Shown here: piece after piece, positions 1 through 11,200 of the stretch
How the letters are laid out: each line of letters starts with the position of its first letter
Numbering within the stretch: the stretch's first letter is position 1
Source: Plakobranchus ocellatus
Taxonomy: Eukaryota > Mollusca > Gastropoda > Plakobranchidae
Assembly (NCBI GenBank): GCA_019648995.1
Contig: BLXT01005691.1
Coordinates: 34,529 to 55,955, forward strand
DNA length: 21,427 nt
Reading direction: 5' to 3'
Notes under the pieces: generated by a model
Databases searched by the model: none
Seen by the model: only the letters and a program-made list of their open reading frames with translations
What the model was told of the DNA's origin: nothing
Made by a program: the position numbers and the translations under genes

Positions 1-2317
1 GTATAGTGAATCTCTTCTCTATAAAATATTTACTGTCAATTTTTAAAAAAAATTAATGTTTACTATACAACATGTTTTTCTTGTTTTGACTCTTCTCTTT
101 TATATACTAACCATCATGTGAATCATTTTTTTGTCTGCTTTTGTTTTGACACCAGTTTAAATGAGTCCAACATTTTTTTGAATGTCTATTTTTTTCAATG
201 ATACAGCCAAAAACTGGTTGAAGATTGAGCATCTACATTGTCTTTACAAGAGCAGTGAAAAGACGGAAATATTATATGCATCATGCAAGTCATTAGAATT
301 GGTCTCAAAACTTTTTTTTTTGTATTTCCAGTATTTTCTGGAGATATTAACCTTCAGCAGATTTTATTAAAATATTAAAGTGTCTTTCTAAATGAAATTG
401 AAGCTTTGTTTGTACCAGTATCAGCAAATTATAACAATACCTAAGATTTTATGCCAAAATTTATTAAAAGGTCATCACAAAAAAAAGCAAATATTATATA
501 GCTTTTGTTATGTTTTTCTTACTTTTTATATTATTATTCAATAATTATTCTTGAAAATGTTATTGTTCTTATTGCCTTCAAACTACCTTTTGTGAGTCAA
601 ATTTGACCATGGGTATTTTTTTACAACAGCTTAAACCTCTTTTCTGTCTCTTCTCTCCTTTTTCTTTAACACACTTTACACATTGTCTTTCTGTTGCAAC
701 ATTTGTTTTTTTTTTAAATTATCAAAAGGTTTTCCACCAATTTAGTATGTTTGTTTTTTTGTCCTTCAAAAGCGAAATCATGTTTAACTTTTTAAATACC
801 AGGACTATAAGAAAACTATAGTGATAACATTTTGGGGGCCAAATCATGATATAAACTAACATCAACAAAAGAAACCATAACTGAGCACAAAAAAAACAAA
901 CAAAAAGAGAATAACTCAACAATAATACACAGTTGGTGCTAAGGCAAATTTTTATTATGGCTGATGTTATTTATTTTGTAATGACTGACAAGTGGACGGA
1001 ATTTGGAAGATGAATGCATTGGAAACAAAATCAATACTGATAACTCACCGGCACTTGACTAACTTTCCCGTTTTCTGTCTAATGAAAAAAATTTCTTCCT
1101 TTATTAATACAACTGTTTGAAATCGCCTTAACTAGTGATCTCCAAAAAAAAAGGAAGACATGAAAATCGGTCGAAACTGCCAGATAAACAAACTAAATGT
1201 TAGATCTAAATCTCAGTTGATTAGAGACATCAGATGGATGTAGCCTAAGATGTTCCAAAATAAAAGATTGAAAAGAATTACAGAGTAATATCCGAGTGAT
1301 CAAATCCAACCTCCATGACTACATGTATTTGATTTCACTTCTACAAAAAAAAGAAAGAAATAACACAAATGTGTCAATTTCACTGATTATAATGAAAGAT
1401 AATTTTTTTTAGTTCCATGCATCAAAACATACACTGCTGCATATATATCTTTACAGATGTAATTCAAACACAAACTATAGAAAGACTTATTCGCAGTGCA
1501 CATCAAAAATATTGCAAAGTGCAGTAAATTTTTTATTGTTATGAAACAGTCTAGTCATAAAACACTCCAAATTCAAGGAAATTATACATGCTTATATACA
1601 TAGTAATTTTTTGGATAACAGGAACTTCTTATTTAACAATAGCAAGAGTAAACATTATGCTTTGTACCACCACAGCTTGTGGTAAAATTTAAATATCACG
1701 GGGTTGTCCAGAACAATTTATATCATGAAAAGTATAGGGTTTTCAAGTTGTCAATTCTGTACGAAGCTAGCAATTCTTTCTCTGTAGTATGACACTCATA
1801 CATGTGATTGGTGGTTTTCTTAGTTCTCCCAAGAAATGAAAAATGAGTCTAAAAAAAAAAAGGCATGATTGGTTTGTTTTCCATGATCAAACAAAAAAAA
1901 ATAATTAAACCATCAAAACATTTTTGTTACTTTTACACCATAAAAAAGATGGTTGGTTATTTTAACTTCCTGTTAAAAACAAATATAAGAATGTCAAGTT
2001 TTACTTCAAAGCAAAAAGATGCCCTATAAAAAATAATTTCAGAATGTCATTTTTCTTCATACAAATAGTTATTAAGGACAAAACCTCAAAAGACCAAAAT
2101 CAAATTAAACAAAAAAGCTGGTGAATGTTGCTGTACATACAGTATTAAAAATTTTAAAGCGTAATTTAAAAAGGCTTATCACGATAAGATAAATAATTGC
2201 TGCAGTGATTTTGATGAGGATGTTGCATATCTACTTTACCCTGATATAAAAATGTATATTCGAATAATATAATTGAATACCACCATAACAGCCATTATCC
2301 TGTTTCTACAAGAAAAA
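1..2317. other. Gene-free AT-rich DNA
   Basis: Only short chance ORFs (under 75 codons) without codon bias or splice context, and homopolymer A/T runs. I see no exon, RNA gene or recognisable repeat. Confidence 0.6.
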
Positions 2318-2319
2318 TA

Positions 2320-2937
2320 CAGTGAGACTGGCGAATCAGACAGAATTACACAGTAGGATCCGGCGGCCCAGAAACATGAAAAGTAAAATATACCAACAAA
2401 GACTGTTAAGACTGTGTTTTGAGGAACATTATTGAGGCTGGAGATATATTCTCTGGAGACCAAACATGGCAAACAAAGGGAAGCTCTAGAGACCATGGAC
2501 CGGAAGATTTCTGATACTACAAGAGATATTTCTTCATATGAATTTTCAAACGTGTCAATTTATAAGAATCTGTTTCTAATGGTAAAAAGGGCGCCTTTTA
2601 GAGATTTTCTTTTTTTTTTTTGTTCAGAGGCTTCTAATGCACCACTTTCAGCTTGTCTCTAAAGAGAGGGTGTTGTGTTTTTTTCTTTTCACAGACGTCT
2701 GCTTTGTTTCATGCTCAAGGTATAAAGAGAACACGAAAAGAGGAAAATGAGAGGGAAAAAATATCTCATGTAATATCCAGGACCATATTGAGTTAGAATT
2801 AGGTCAGGTTGGTTTCATTTTGGCTTACGAAATAGCGTTTCAAAGCCAAAGAGTAGAAAAAAAAACAAAAAACATTGAAATCTTGAAAAATTCGCCTTAT
2901 AATAAATTCGAATTATCAGATTTTTCAGGTTTCACTG
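2320..2937. mobile_element. Candidate pogo/Tigger-like non-autonomous DNA transposon
   Basis: The left end is TA followed by CAGTGAGACTGGCGAATCAG. The right end, inverted, is TA followed by CAGTGAAACCTGAAAAATCT and GATAATTCGAATT. The imperfect terminal repeats starting CAGTG next to TA are typical of pogo/Tigger elements, which duplicate TA on insertion (family knowledge). The 618-bp interior has no transposase ORF, so it would be a MITE-like derivative. The termini match only over the first bases and patches after that; hence moderate confidence. Confidence 0.45.
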
Positions 2938-2939
2938 TA

Positions 2940-4429
2940 GATGATATTAATTAAGCTTGAAGATTTATCTACGCAGTAAGGGATGGATGAAATCTGCCAT
3001 GGAAGGGTAAGTATACTTAACATATGATGATGATAATATAAGGATGATGATGATAATGATGATGATGAGATAGTAGTGTGAAAGAAATGAGAGAAAAATT
3101 TTTGGAGAAAAGAGGCTTGTATATTTCTAATGTGATATAGGGCTACTAGAATATTATCAATCTTAATACATCCTATGTATCAAACTTATCAACAAAAGTT
3201 TTTTGATTGTTAATTCAAACATGAAGCAGAAAAAAAAAGTTTGTGTACTTAAGTACTAAATATTATGGATTTTATTCAAAACTGATTTGTATAAAGCCAA
3301 CATTAAATTTTTAAAAAATGCAAAAATAAAATAAACACTCGCTCGGAAGAAGTGTCAAAATATCAAGCATAAAGCGTAACATAATGCTTTGATGGACTGA
3401 GTAAAGACATATTAAAGAAAAGAAAAAATATAGAATCATATTTTGATCTTGCTCTTTGTTAACAATAAAAATATACTGTATGTGATGTAAACAGATGTTT
3501 GGATAACCAGAGAAAATCATAAATTTTAACGCATTGAGTTATGAGCACAGTGTGTAAAATTACAATGCACTTTTTAGAGAGAAAGAAACAAAGAGTTTCC
3601 ATCCGAATTGTATGAAAACATATGCAATTTTTAAGATGAAAAGTGAATGACATAAATGATTTGGTCTGGTTGCCCACAAATATAAAACTAAAAAAAAAAA
3701 TTTTTTTCAAAGCTTTTTAGAAATAGAAACTTCAAAATATTCGGGGAAAAAAAATCACAAAAAAGTTTACAAGATCATTATCCAATGGCTTGTTTATGTA
3801 TACAGCTCGCCCACAGCATGCAAGATCATCTCAGAACAGTATTCTCATCAACAACAAGTGATGGTGGTAATCTTAAACCAATGTGCAAATTACGCTGATA
3901 TTCAAAAAGAGAAACAGAAGAATTCAGCTGGGTCAAACTTGCATCACTCTATCTTTTTTTAAGTATATCTCATATTTGTGAAAGATTTTGAGTCAGCATA
4001 GATTTTATTTTTAAAAAAATTAATGGATAAGTAGACATAAGTCGATGGTGCATAAAATCCACCCATCAATAACCCATTGCACTGATTCTAAAGTTTCCCT
4101 ATCTCGTAGAGGGAAAATAGGAGATAAATTTGTTTATGATCTCAGGCCTGAAACGAAGAAATAGAGTGTAAATATGTACACTTGCAGCGAGTGAGATTTT
4201 ATAATTATACAGTGCTATATCACAGCAAAACTATAGCAAAATTGCCATAACAAGAACAGAAAACTGGGCAGATGTGCTCATTCGTACAAAAAGGCTTTAA
4301 GTGAATTATATCTTTTTCTAATGGGCTTAAGACTAAAAGGACCAAAGAACAGCATTCTCCAAAGAATAATATAATCTAAAAGGGCCAGAGTTGTAATGCA
4401 TGTATTTGCTAGCCCAACCATACAAAAAA
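2940..4429. other. Gene-free AT-rich DNA with one microsatellite
   Basis: Apart from the GAT repeat at 3024 nothing is recognisable; minus ORFs at 3311-3710 are low-complexity F/L/I-rich shadows of A-rich DNA. Confidence 0.55.
3024..3069. repeat. (GAT)n / GATAAT microsatellite
   Basis: Runs of GATGATGATAAT with one interruption (ATATAAG). Confidence 0.85.
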
Positions 4430-4720
4430 AAAAGGACCCAAGATGCAAATGTTCTCAAAAAGATACAGTAGAATAATCCAGTCCTGAAACACAGTGACTA
4501 AATTCTTTGGGAGCTGTTTAGGTATGGGTGCTTGGTTTTTGGGGTAGCACTTGAGGTGGAAATCCTTAGGTGTTAATGCCATGCAACCACTGCCCTGGTG
4601 GCTGGACTGAGGAAATTCATATAAAGCTGCCTTGCCCAAGAATAAAACACCATCATGCCCGAGAATTGAACGCACAAACTTTGTGATTATGTCCAGCACT
4701 TCATCATCATACCACTGGCA
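4430..4720 (-). mobile_element. Composite SINE with conserved central domain
   Basis: The minus strand starts GCCAGTGGTATGATGATGAA, then GTGCTGGACATAATCACAAA, and a B-box-like GCGTTCAATTCTCGGGCATG, as in tRNA-derived promoters. It is followed by TTCTTGGGCAAGGCAGCTTT and CCTCAGTCCAGCCACC, a core I recognise from SINEs widespread in molluscs and other invertebrates. No tail repeat is obvious and the 3' boundary is uncertain. It lies in the flank 3' of ADAM17. Confidence 0.7.
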
Positions 4721-6536
4721 TAAAAAAAAACTAAAGCCAAACTTTCACGCAAAATAAAAAGAAACAAGGCATGAAGTCAATAAACAATTAAAATGTTTTT
4801 GAGTAAAAGCAGAATGTAAAATTTTGTGGTCAGATTCAATGGATTTGTGAAACGGCCTGAGCCTGGTAGGATGTCCTGCTTACAAAAGTTTTACAAGCTG
4901 AAGTTTTCAACAAGAGCCAGATTGTGAAAATGATACTTAACCAACAACTTCCAAGTATTAAAATGATCATCAGAGTGAGAACTATTATTTAAAAAAAAAT
5001 TCACATGAAAGTTCTGAGATTGAAGTTTACCTGCTGGCCAAATTTTCATTTTCTCACTTAATGCTAAACATATCACTTTCATAAAAACATAGTGACATTA
5101 AATGTTTTCTTCAAGCATAGATTTTGAGCTGGTAATGTTAATACAAGGACATTAGAGTTGTGAAACAAAACATCATAAATAATTGAAAGTATGAGGATTT
5201 TTATGATAAAAACTCAGATGGCTAAATTTAGTAGCTCAAAATATCACATATGGCCGATATGTTTTATTTTCTTGATGTTAATTGCCTTATGATAAAATAC
5301 TTCATATTTGTTCTGCAGACGTAAAGAATCTCAAACAACTATAAAACCTATGATAATGCTAGGGTTGAATTACATAGCTTAAGTCAGTTGCCTCAACCTG
5401 AGTTGTGTAAAAAGAGAGAAAAAAAAAATATTCTCACGCCAGTTCAGTCAGAAAAATTGTGGCACAGTTTAGACATGGTTGCATGGAATGTAAAAATAAA
5501 GACCAGTTACAACTATTTGATAACCATGGATTTCATAAGATTAGAATCAAAGTTTTGTAAATTACTTACAAAACCATCTAGAAATACTCACATTAAAACT
5601 GCGGCTCATCTCATTTTGACATTGAAAGAAAGCTGATATTTTTTTTTATTTTTAAAAAATTTTTTACTCCACAAATTCTATAATTAGACATCATACAAAA
5701 TTTATACAGCATTCTTGTATAAAAATATTAACATGTAACTTTCTTTTCAAAGTTAGAAATACTATACGTGGTCCTTGAGAGGTTGCAATATAGAGCATCT
5801 TAAGTATATAAATAGTTCTCATGTCATAATAGAAAATAAGTGTGCATTTAAAATTAAAACAACAATAATTATGAAAAAAAAAACCAACAACAAATAATTC
5901 ATAGACTCAGGCGTATACCCAGAGAGCAAATCATTTGTATTAACAGCAAAGTATATTTTGAAATTTTTCAATCATTGATATCATCTAAAACTTCATGCAG
6001 TGAGCTTTGCAACGCTAAAAACATAAACGAGACATATCAACTACGACCTGTGGCAAAAATATCAACATTCAATTTTTCTTTAAAGCTTATTACAGGAAAA
6101 TTTTCTTTGAATCCCACACAGTCTCTCTTTCTCAAATGCATTTCTTGAAAAAACACGACTGAGACTAGTTTCTTGACTTTTGTTTTTTGCTTCTCATAAA
6201 TCAGACTATAAAATTCCTACTCCTATAAAGTCTTGGAATGTGCTTGAACAGAAAAGGTAGAGAGCGAAATGAACAAAAGGAAGATATATTTTGCATGTAA
6301 AATTTGATTTATGATTGAATACTATGTTCATCAACATCAGGGTGCTGATTAACAATACTTTTTTTTGTTCAAACCTTTGACCTGCTTCTTCTTTTACTTC
6401 AAAGTACAGCAGCAGGGCATGACTGTAAGGACTAAGAGAATGCATTGTTGTGTGAATTGGCCAAAAGAATGTCTAATTAATGTCCTGGAATATTAACTCT
6501 CTCTTTTTTCTCTAGGAGATACAAATCAGCTTCAAT

Positions 6537-6555
6537 AAATAATAATAATAATAAA
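6537..6555. repeat. (AAT)n microsatellite
   Basis: About six consecutive AAT units. Confidence 0.8.
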
Positions 6556-7208
6556 AGTAAGAAAAAAAATGTGTATAATATCATTCCACAGGAATATTGT
6601 TCAGTATTTTTTTACATTAAAAAAGAAATAAAAAATACAAAAAAAAACGTTTTTAAAGAATTTTTTTTCTTTAAACCTCTGGCCCAGTGAAATATTTATT
6701 GCCTCAAGCATCACTCAAATGCAACTATTCCAAAATCATCAAACATGAGATCCAAAACATTTGACATATGACATATCCCATACATAGTGCGGGAAATATT
6801 CTGCGCTTTTGCTAAAATTGTAAGTTCAATGTAAACTCATGATACCATGCTAATCAAAACTCCATTCAACATCCCCATGACCAATTCTATGACAGTCAAT
6901 ACATTGTACGACTGTGAGATTAATTTTTTGCTTTGCTCAGACTCTGTAAATCATTTGTCCATATTTCACGAAGATATCATACCAATCCATACGTATATAT
7001 TATCGTTATATGATATTGTTATCACAGATGCTCAAAAGGGTAGTCAAATATAAAATCTATGTATTTCAATCCGAATTTCCGCATATGTATGGTGATATAG
7101 GTTTTATAAATTAACCATATTTATCAAGACTTTATTCATGCAATTTCCTCATTCCACCTTTCCTTCTTGTGTAATGATACATCGCTCCCTTCACAGCATG
7201 TTGCGCAT

Positions 7209-7241
<33 letters not shown>

Positions 7242-7243
7242 TC
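7209..7243. repeat. (TA)n microsatellite
   Basis: About 16 TA units with one interruption, in 3' flanking DNA. Confidence 0.9.
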
Positions 7244-7521
7244 ATATTAACATATCATTTATATCCATGCTCTCCTAATAAACTTAAAAATCACTTACAA
7301 ACTTTTTTTTTCTTTCCAGGTACTATGTTTATCCCTTATTCACTCTGTAACTCCATATTTTCTTAAAACAAATCAAACAAAGGGCAAAAGAACCCATAAA
7401 ATAGTTGTACAGATGAAGCCACAACAGATTGTGAGGAGCATATAAGAAAAAACAAGCGTGCCATCATTTTGTTTTGAATCAGACAAATAAGCAGGATTCA
7501 GAAAGGTACAACGAATTTATT

Positions 7522-8090
7522 CGGAATCAGAAAGAAAAAGACTCTGTAAACATGAAAGGATAGAAAGATTGAAAAAGAATTAGGGAAAAAAATGGCTCAC
7601 TCTGACTAAAGAAATGTCGAAACAGATTTGTTAGAACTGCATAGCGAAAGTCATGATGGCTTTAGGTCGGAAATTTTTTTTTTTTTTAACCTGAGAAAGG
7701 GTTACAGTTTTTCAAAGAGATGAAACGGTCAGTAGCCTAGAAATGAGTCAGGCAAAGAGCTTCACAGTTGGAGACATAAATTAGCCAGAGCCCAATAGAC
7801 CTGGAGTGAAGACGAGTGTGAAAGAGTTAGTTTGGCTCACACTCAAAGAGATAAACCAGCGAGAGTCAAGAAAACCTACAATGAAGAGGGTCGTTAAAGA
7901 CTTTAGAGTCAGTCACAGCCTGACACGTATAAAACTAGATGTGCAATGCTAGCACTAAGAAACCAGATGTGCTAAAGTTAAGAGGAGAGAGTGTATTCAG
8001 TGAGCCATAAGGGAAATAGACCAGCTGCAGGGCAGACACAAGAAAAAAGCCAGTGCAAATAAGCAAAGTTTTCAAGACTTTTTAAAAAGT
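7522..8090 (-). other. ADAM17: Probable ADAM17 3' UTR (proximal part)
   Basis: This follows the TAG stop directly. The first AATAAA on the minus strand that I find downstream is at 7516-7521 (TTTATT on +), followed by moderately U- and GU-rich sequence, giving a UTR of about 570 nt if used. Further AATAAA hexamers occur beyond (for example near 7132), so the true end may be farther. No ORF of note. Confidence 0.35.
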
Positions 8091-8092
8091 CT
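8075..8092. repeat. 18-bp perfect palindrome overlapping the stop codon
   Basis: AGACTTTTTAAAAAGTCT is its own reverse complement. Two bases of the ADAM17 TAG stop lie inside it. It could form a short stem in DNA or RNA. No known function. Confidence 0.6.
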
Positions 8093-8231
8093 ATGTGTCG
8101 GAGCCAAAACCACCAAGGTCGGTGAAGTTGACATTGCGGTAGCGAGGGGATGTGGTCACTTCTTGTCTGAAGGCTGCCGGCTGCGTTGGAACAACCTTCC
8201 TCTTGTCTTCATCATATACCAGAGCTCGATC
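8091..8231 (-). CDS. ADAM17: ADAM17 last coding exon F: C-terminal tail and stop
   Basis: The acceptor (GTTCTCCAG) sits behind a C-rich pyrimidine tract. The frame stays open for 46 codons to TAG at 8091-8093. It begins DRALVYDEDKRKVVP and ends YRNVNFTDLGGFGSDT. The phase fits either exon E or, if E is skipped, exon D. Codon composition is clearly richer in G and C than the surrounding DNA, as for a real exon. The tail is about 64 residues in total, roughly half the vertebrate tail, so one or more further tail exons in the 6.6-kb intron cannot be excluded. The match to ADAM17 tails is weak; assignment rests on the splice chain. Confidence 0.75.
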   Translation of the reverse strand, partial: DRALVYDEDKRKVVPTQPAAFRQEVTTSPRYRNVNFTDLGGFGSDT

Positions 8232-11200
8232 CTGGAGAACAAAAATGGGTGGGGTGGGGGGACAGAATGATAAATCATTGTCACTATACAGAATGTTTGT
8301 GAGAGTTATTTTATATCTGCACCTAGTTTGGAAAATATGAAAAGGAGAGGGAAGGACTACTTTATATCTACACTTACTTTAGAAAATATGAAAAGGATAG
8401 TGAAGGCCTGGACTTAATTTTAAAAGAATAGGTAAGTAGTGAAAACACTGTCTAAACTGAAATAACTGTGCCAGCCAGAAAAATTCAGCTTCAGTAGTTT
8501 AGGCCTTTTATCTCCATATTCGCACAACATTTCTGTGGTGATGACATTTATTTATAAAAAAAAAAAAAACCTAGTTGCCTTTCACCAGGGAAAATACTCA
8601 TCTGGGCAAAGATGATGTTCATGATTGTTATTGATTGTGTACCATTTTCATGCTCAAAGCTCATGCAGTTAAATGAGTTTTCACAATTCAGTCAGATACA
8701 TAAACTTCTATAAAGCTTTTTATTTGACAAAGGTAAAGGTCAGACCAATTTTACTTTAAGACATGATTTCAAAATGCAATAATTTTCCATCTCATTTCAC
8801 GTATTTCAGTATTTCCACGCTCATTTCAGTCGCAAATTAATGACATACATAGTGCCTGGCAGCTCTGCAGCTAATAGAAACCCAATATCAAACACTTCAG
8901 AAAATTATTATTGGCTATTAATAATCTCAATAGGCTTTATATTTGACATTTGATCAAAAGCAGTTTTTGAAAAAAAAAAATTAATAGAATGAGATATCAA
9001 TGATTAAGTTTAAAGCATTATTTGGGTTTGGCAGCGCTACAACTTATGAGATTGCGCTTAAAAACTTTTCAAAGTAACTTCAACTCCTTTAGTACGCCTG
9101 TGAAGCTTTTGATTTCTTAGGCATTTTTTCACCAACTAACACAGACGTTTAAATTTAGTGCCATCAGTATCACTTCACAAGTCTTTGATTAATTAAAAAA
9201 AAACTTTCAAAGCTCGTTTTGAATAGGGTTTAATTCTTTATGATAAAATGCCATGAAAGGCTTAAAGAGGGGCTTCATAAACAAAATGCATTTCCCATTT
9301 CTGCAACAGTAAAAATGTTGAGCTCAAGATTGATTTGTAAACACAACCATGATCTCTAGAATCACCTCAAGTTTTAAAATTGCTATGTTCTAAATTACCA
9401 TATGTCTTAGGACCAGCTCTAATCGGTAGGATTGTACAAAAAACTAATTGGAAAAAAGAGCTGTTTTAAAAAAAAAAATAGCAAGCAACTTTTCTTCCTC
9501 AAAATTTTCTTTAAAAAAAAGTTAGAAGCTCTATTTAAATCTTGGCACAGAATCAGCATAATCTTAACTAGTTTTTCCCTACTGCCATGCCGTTAAAATA
9601 AAATATTAAGGTACAAATATATCAATTATTTGAAAGGTTCAAACTGTGACTTGACACTCATTTGGACTGAGGATGTCAGGGGCATATGCACACACGTGAG
9701 TATTAGAATAATGAAGCAAATACATGTACATCATGTTCAACAGTCTGCTGACTGTGTCTTAAAAAAGCTGACCAAAAAAAAATCAACGCTAGTTGTCATT
9801 TAATCTGGGAGAAATATGAGTATGTTGAGTTAGAGGAAACCTTTTAAATCTTTGTTTAAGTATTGGAAAGGAAGGAGGAAACAAACTTTAAAAGCAATAT
9901 TGTCTTAAAAATATTGTGAATCCATATATTAACACTGGTCCCAAGACATAGTTCATCACTTATTCTAAAGGAACCAAAGAAGGTTGTGTGTTTTGGTAAG
10001 GCAAAAATAATTTAAAAAGCAAAACTTTTTCATCCTGAGGAATGGAAAAGAATTTTGTTTTGTATTGTTACTCTCCTTATTGCTTACTTATATTAGTTTA
10101 CAGTTCTAAAGATTAGGCAGTGTGTGTTTATTGCATATTTATACATCATGTGATAAACTAATTAGGATTGGGGAAAAGTGAGTGGATCTTATAAAAAATC
10201 CAGGCAACAACTTGTGGCTTAAAAAACAAAAGCAGGGAAGAGAAGGAGGAGGAGAAGGAATAGAGATCAGGAGGTACATAATTGTGACCAATTCATGCGT
10301 TTTAAAGTTTGTTTTCTCTCTAACAATTATAGTAATTTTACCTGGACGGACTCCCACATTTATAGCTGTCTAACTAGCAATGCAGTAAGCAGAAAGCAAC
10401 AGTGTATCAAAAACATAGGGTTGTGAGTCTATAGGTTTTTTGTGAATGTTCAGCTGACAACAAGGTGATCCCAGGCTTTCAGGGCCTCCATCAGTCCAAG
10501 GCTCGAACCCAGAACAGAAGGGTCCCTGCAGATCTCAGGGTTGGTTAGCTATCTAGTCATTGTGCAACCAATGTTCCCCCCCCCTACTTAAAAAAAAAAA
10601 ACAATGACTTGAGAGAGCCCAAAAATGAAATTATCATTTCAGGATATATTTTAATGCTAATCAACACAAGTCATGATCAGCACACTGTGAAGTAAAATCG
10701 TTTCTTTAACATACAGATACAAAGACTATTTAAAAATAAATGTCATAAGAATCACCATGTGGGAAAGAAAATCTCTTTGCATAAGTTTTGCAAGGAGCAT
10801 GAGCCTCCATCTCCAAGACTCAGATGCCTGCGATCAGAGCCAAAACTAGGGAATTTGGGAAAATCCCAGGTGAGCAGGGAGGACTGGCAGCCATGCACAT
10901 CAACCCTCAGAATGTGCCATGTAACAACTATTGTATATTGTTAGGATTGTAGCATGCAATTAAGGTGAATTATCGATCCAGTTCAATAGAACGATGTAAA
11001 AAAAAAAATAAATAAAACCAAACAAATATGGCAACATGTTGGCTTTTTCAATATAGAAGACAATACTTTAGACACCACAGAGATTTCAGACATATTTTTA
11101 AAATCTCACAACATATAGAGTGTATCATAATGTACATCAGTTATGTGACAGCATTCCAGATTTTAATAAAAGGGTAAAATGGGAAGCCATATTATGAAAG

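Larger units (their letters stand above)
4721..7515. other. Gene-free flank 3' of ADAM17, possibly distal 3' UTR
   Basis: AT-rich, with several TTTATT (minus-strand AATAAA) hexamers and two microsatellites. No coding exon could be supported on either strand. Could be partly UTR if a distal poly(A) site is used. Confidence 0.5.

Noticed and set aside
4409..4699. 96-codon minus ORF
   Set aside because: It lies in the composite SINE and results from that repeat; not a protein gene.
10182..10373. Overlapping ORFs on both strands with a GEGGG-type stretch
   Set aside because: Purine-rich low-complexity DNA; no splice or family support.
10465..10577. Functional tRNA gene (good B box)
   Set aside because: The A-box region is degenerate, the cloverleaf cannot be closed, and a second copy with a SINE tail exists at 17683-17852.
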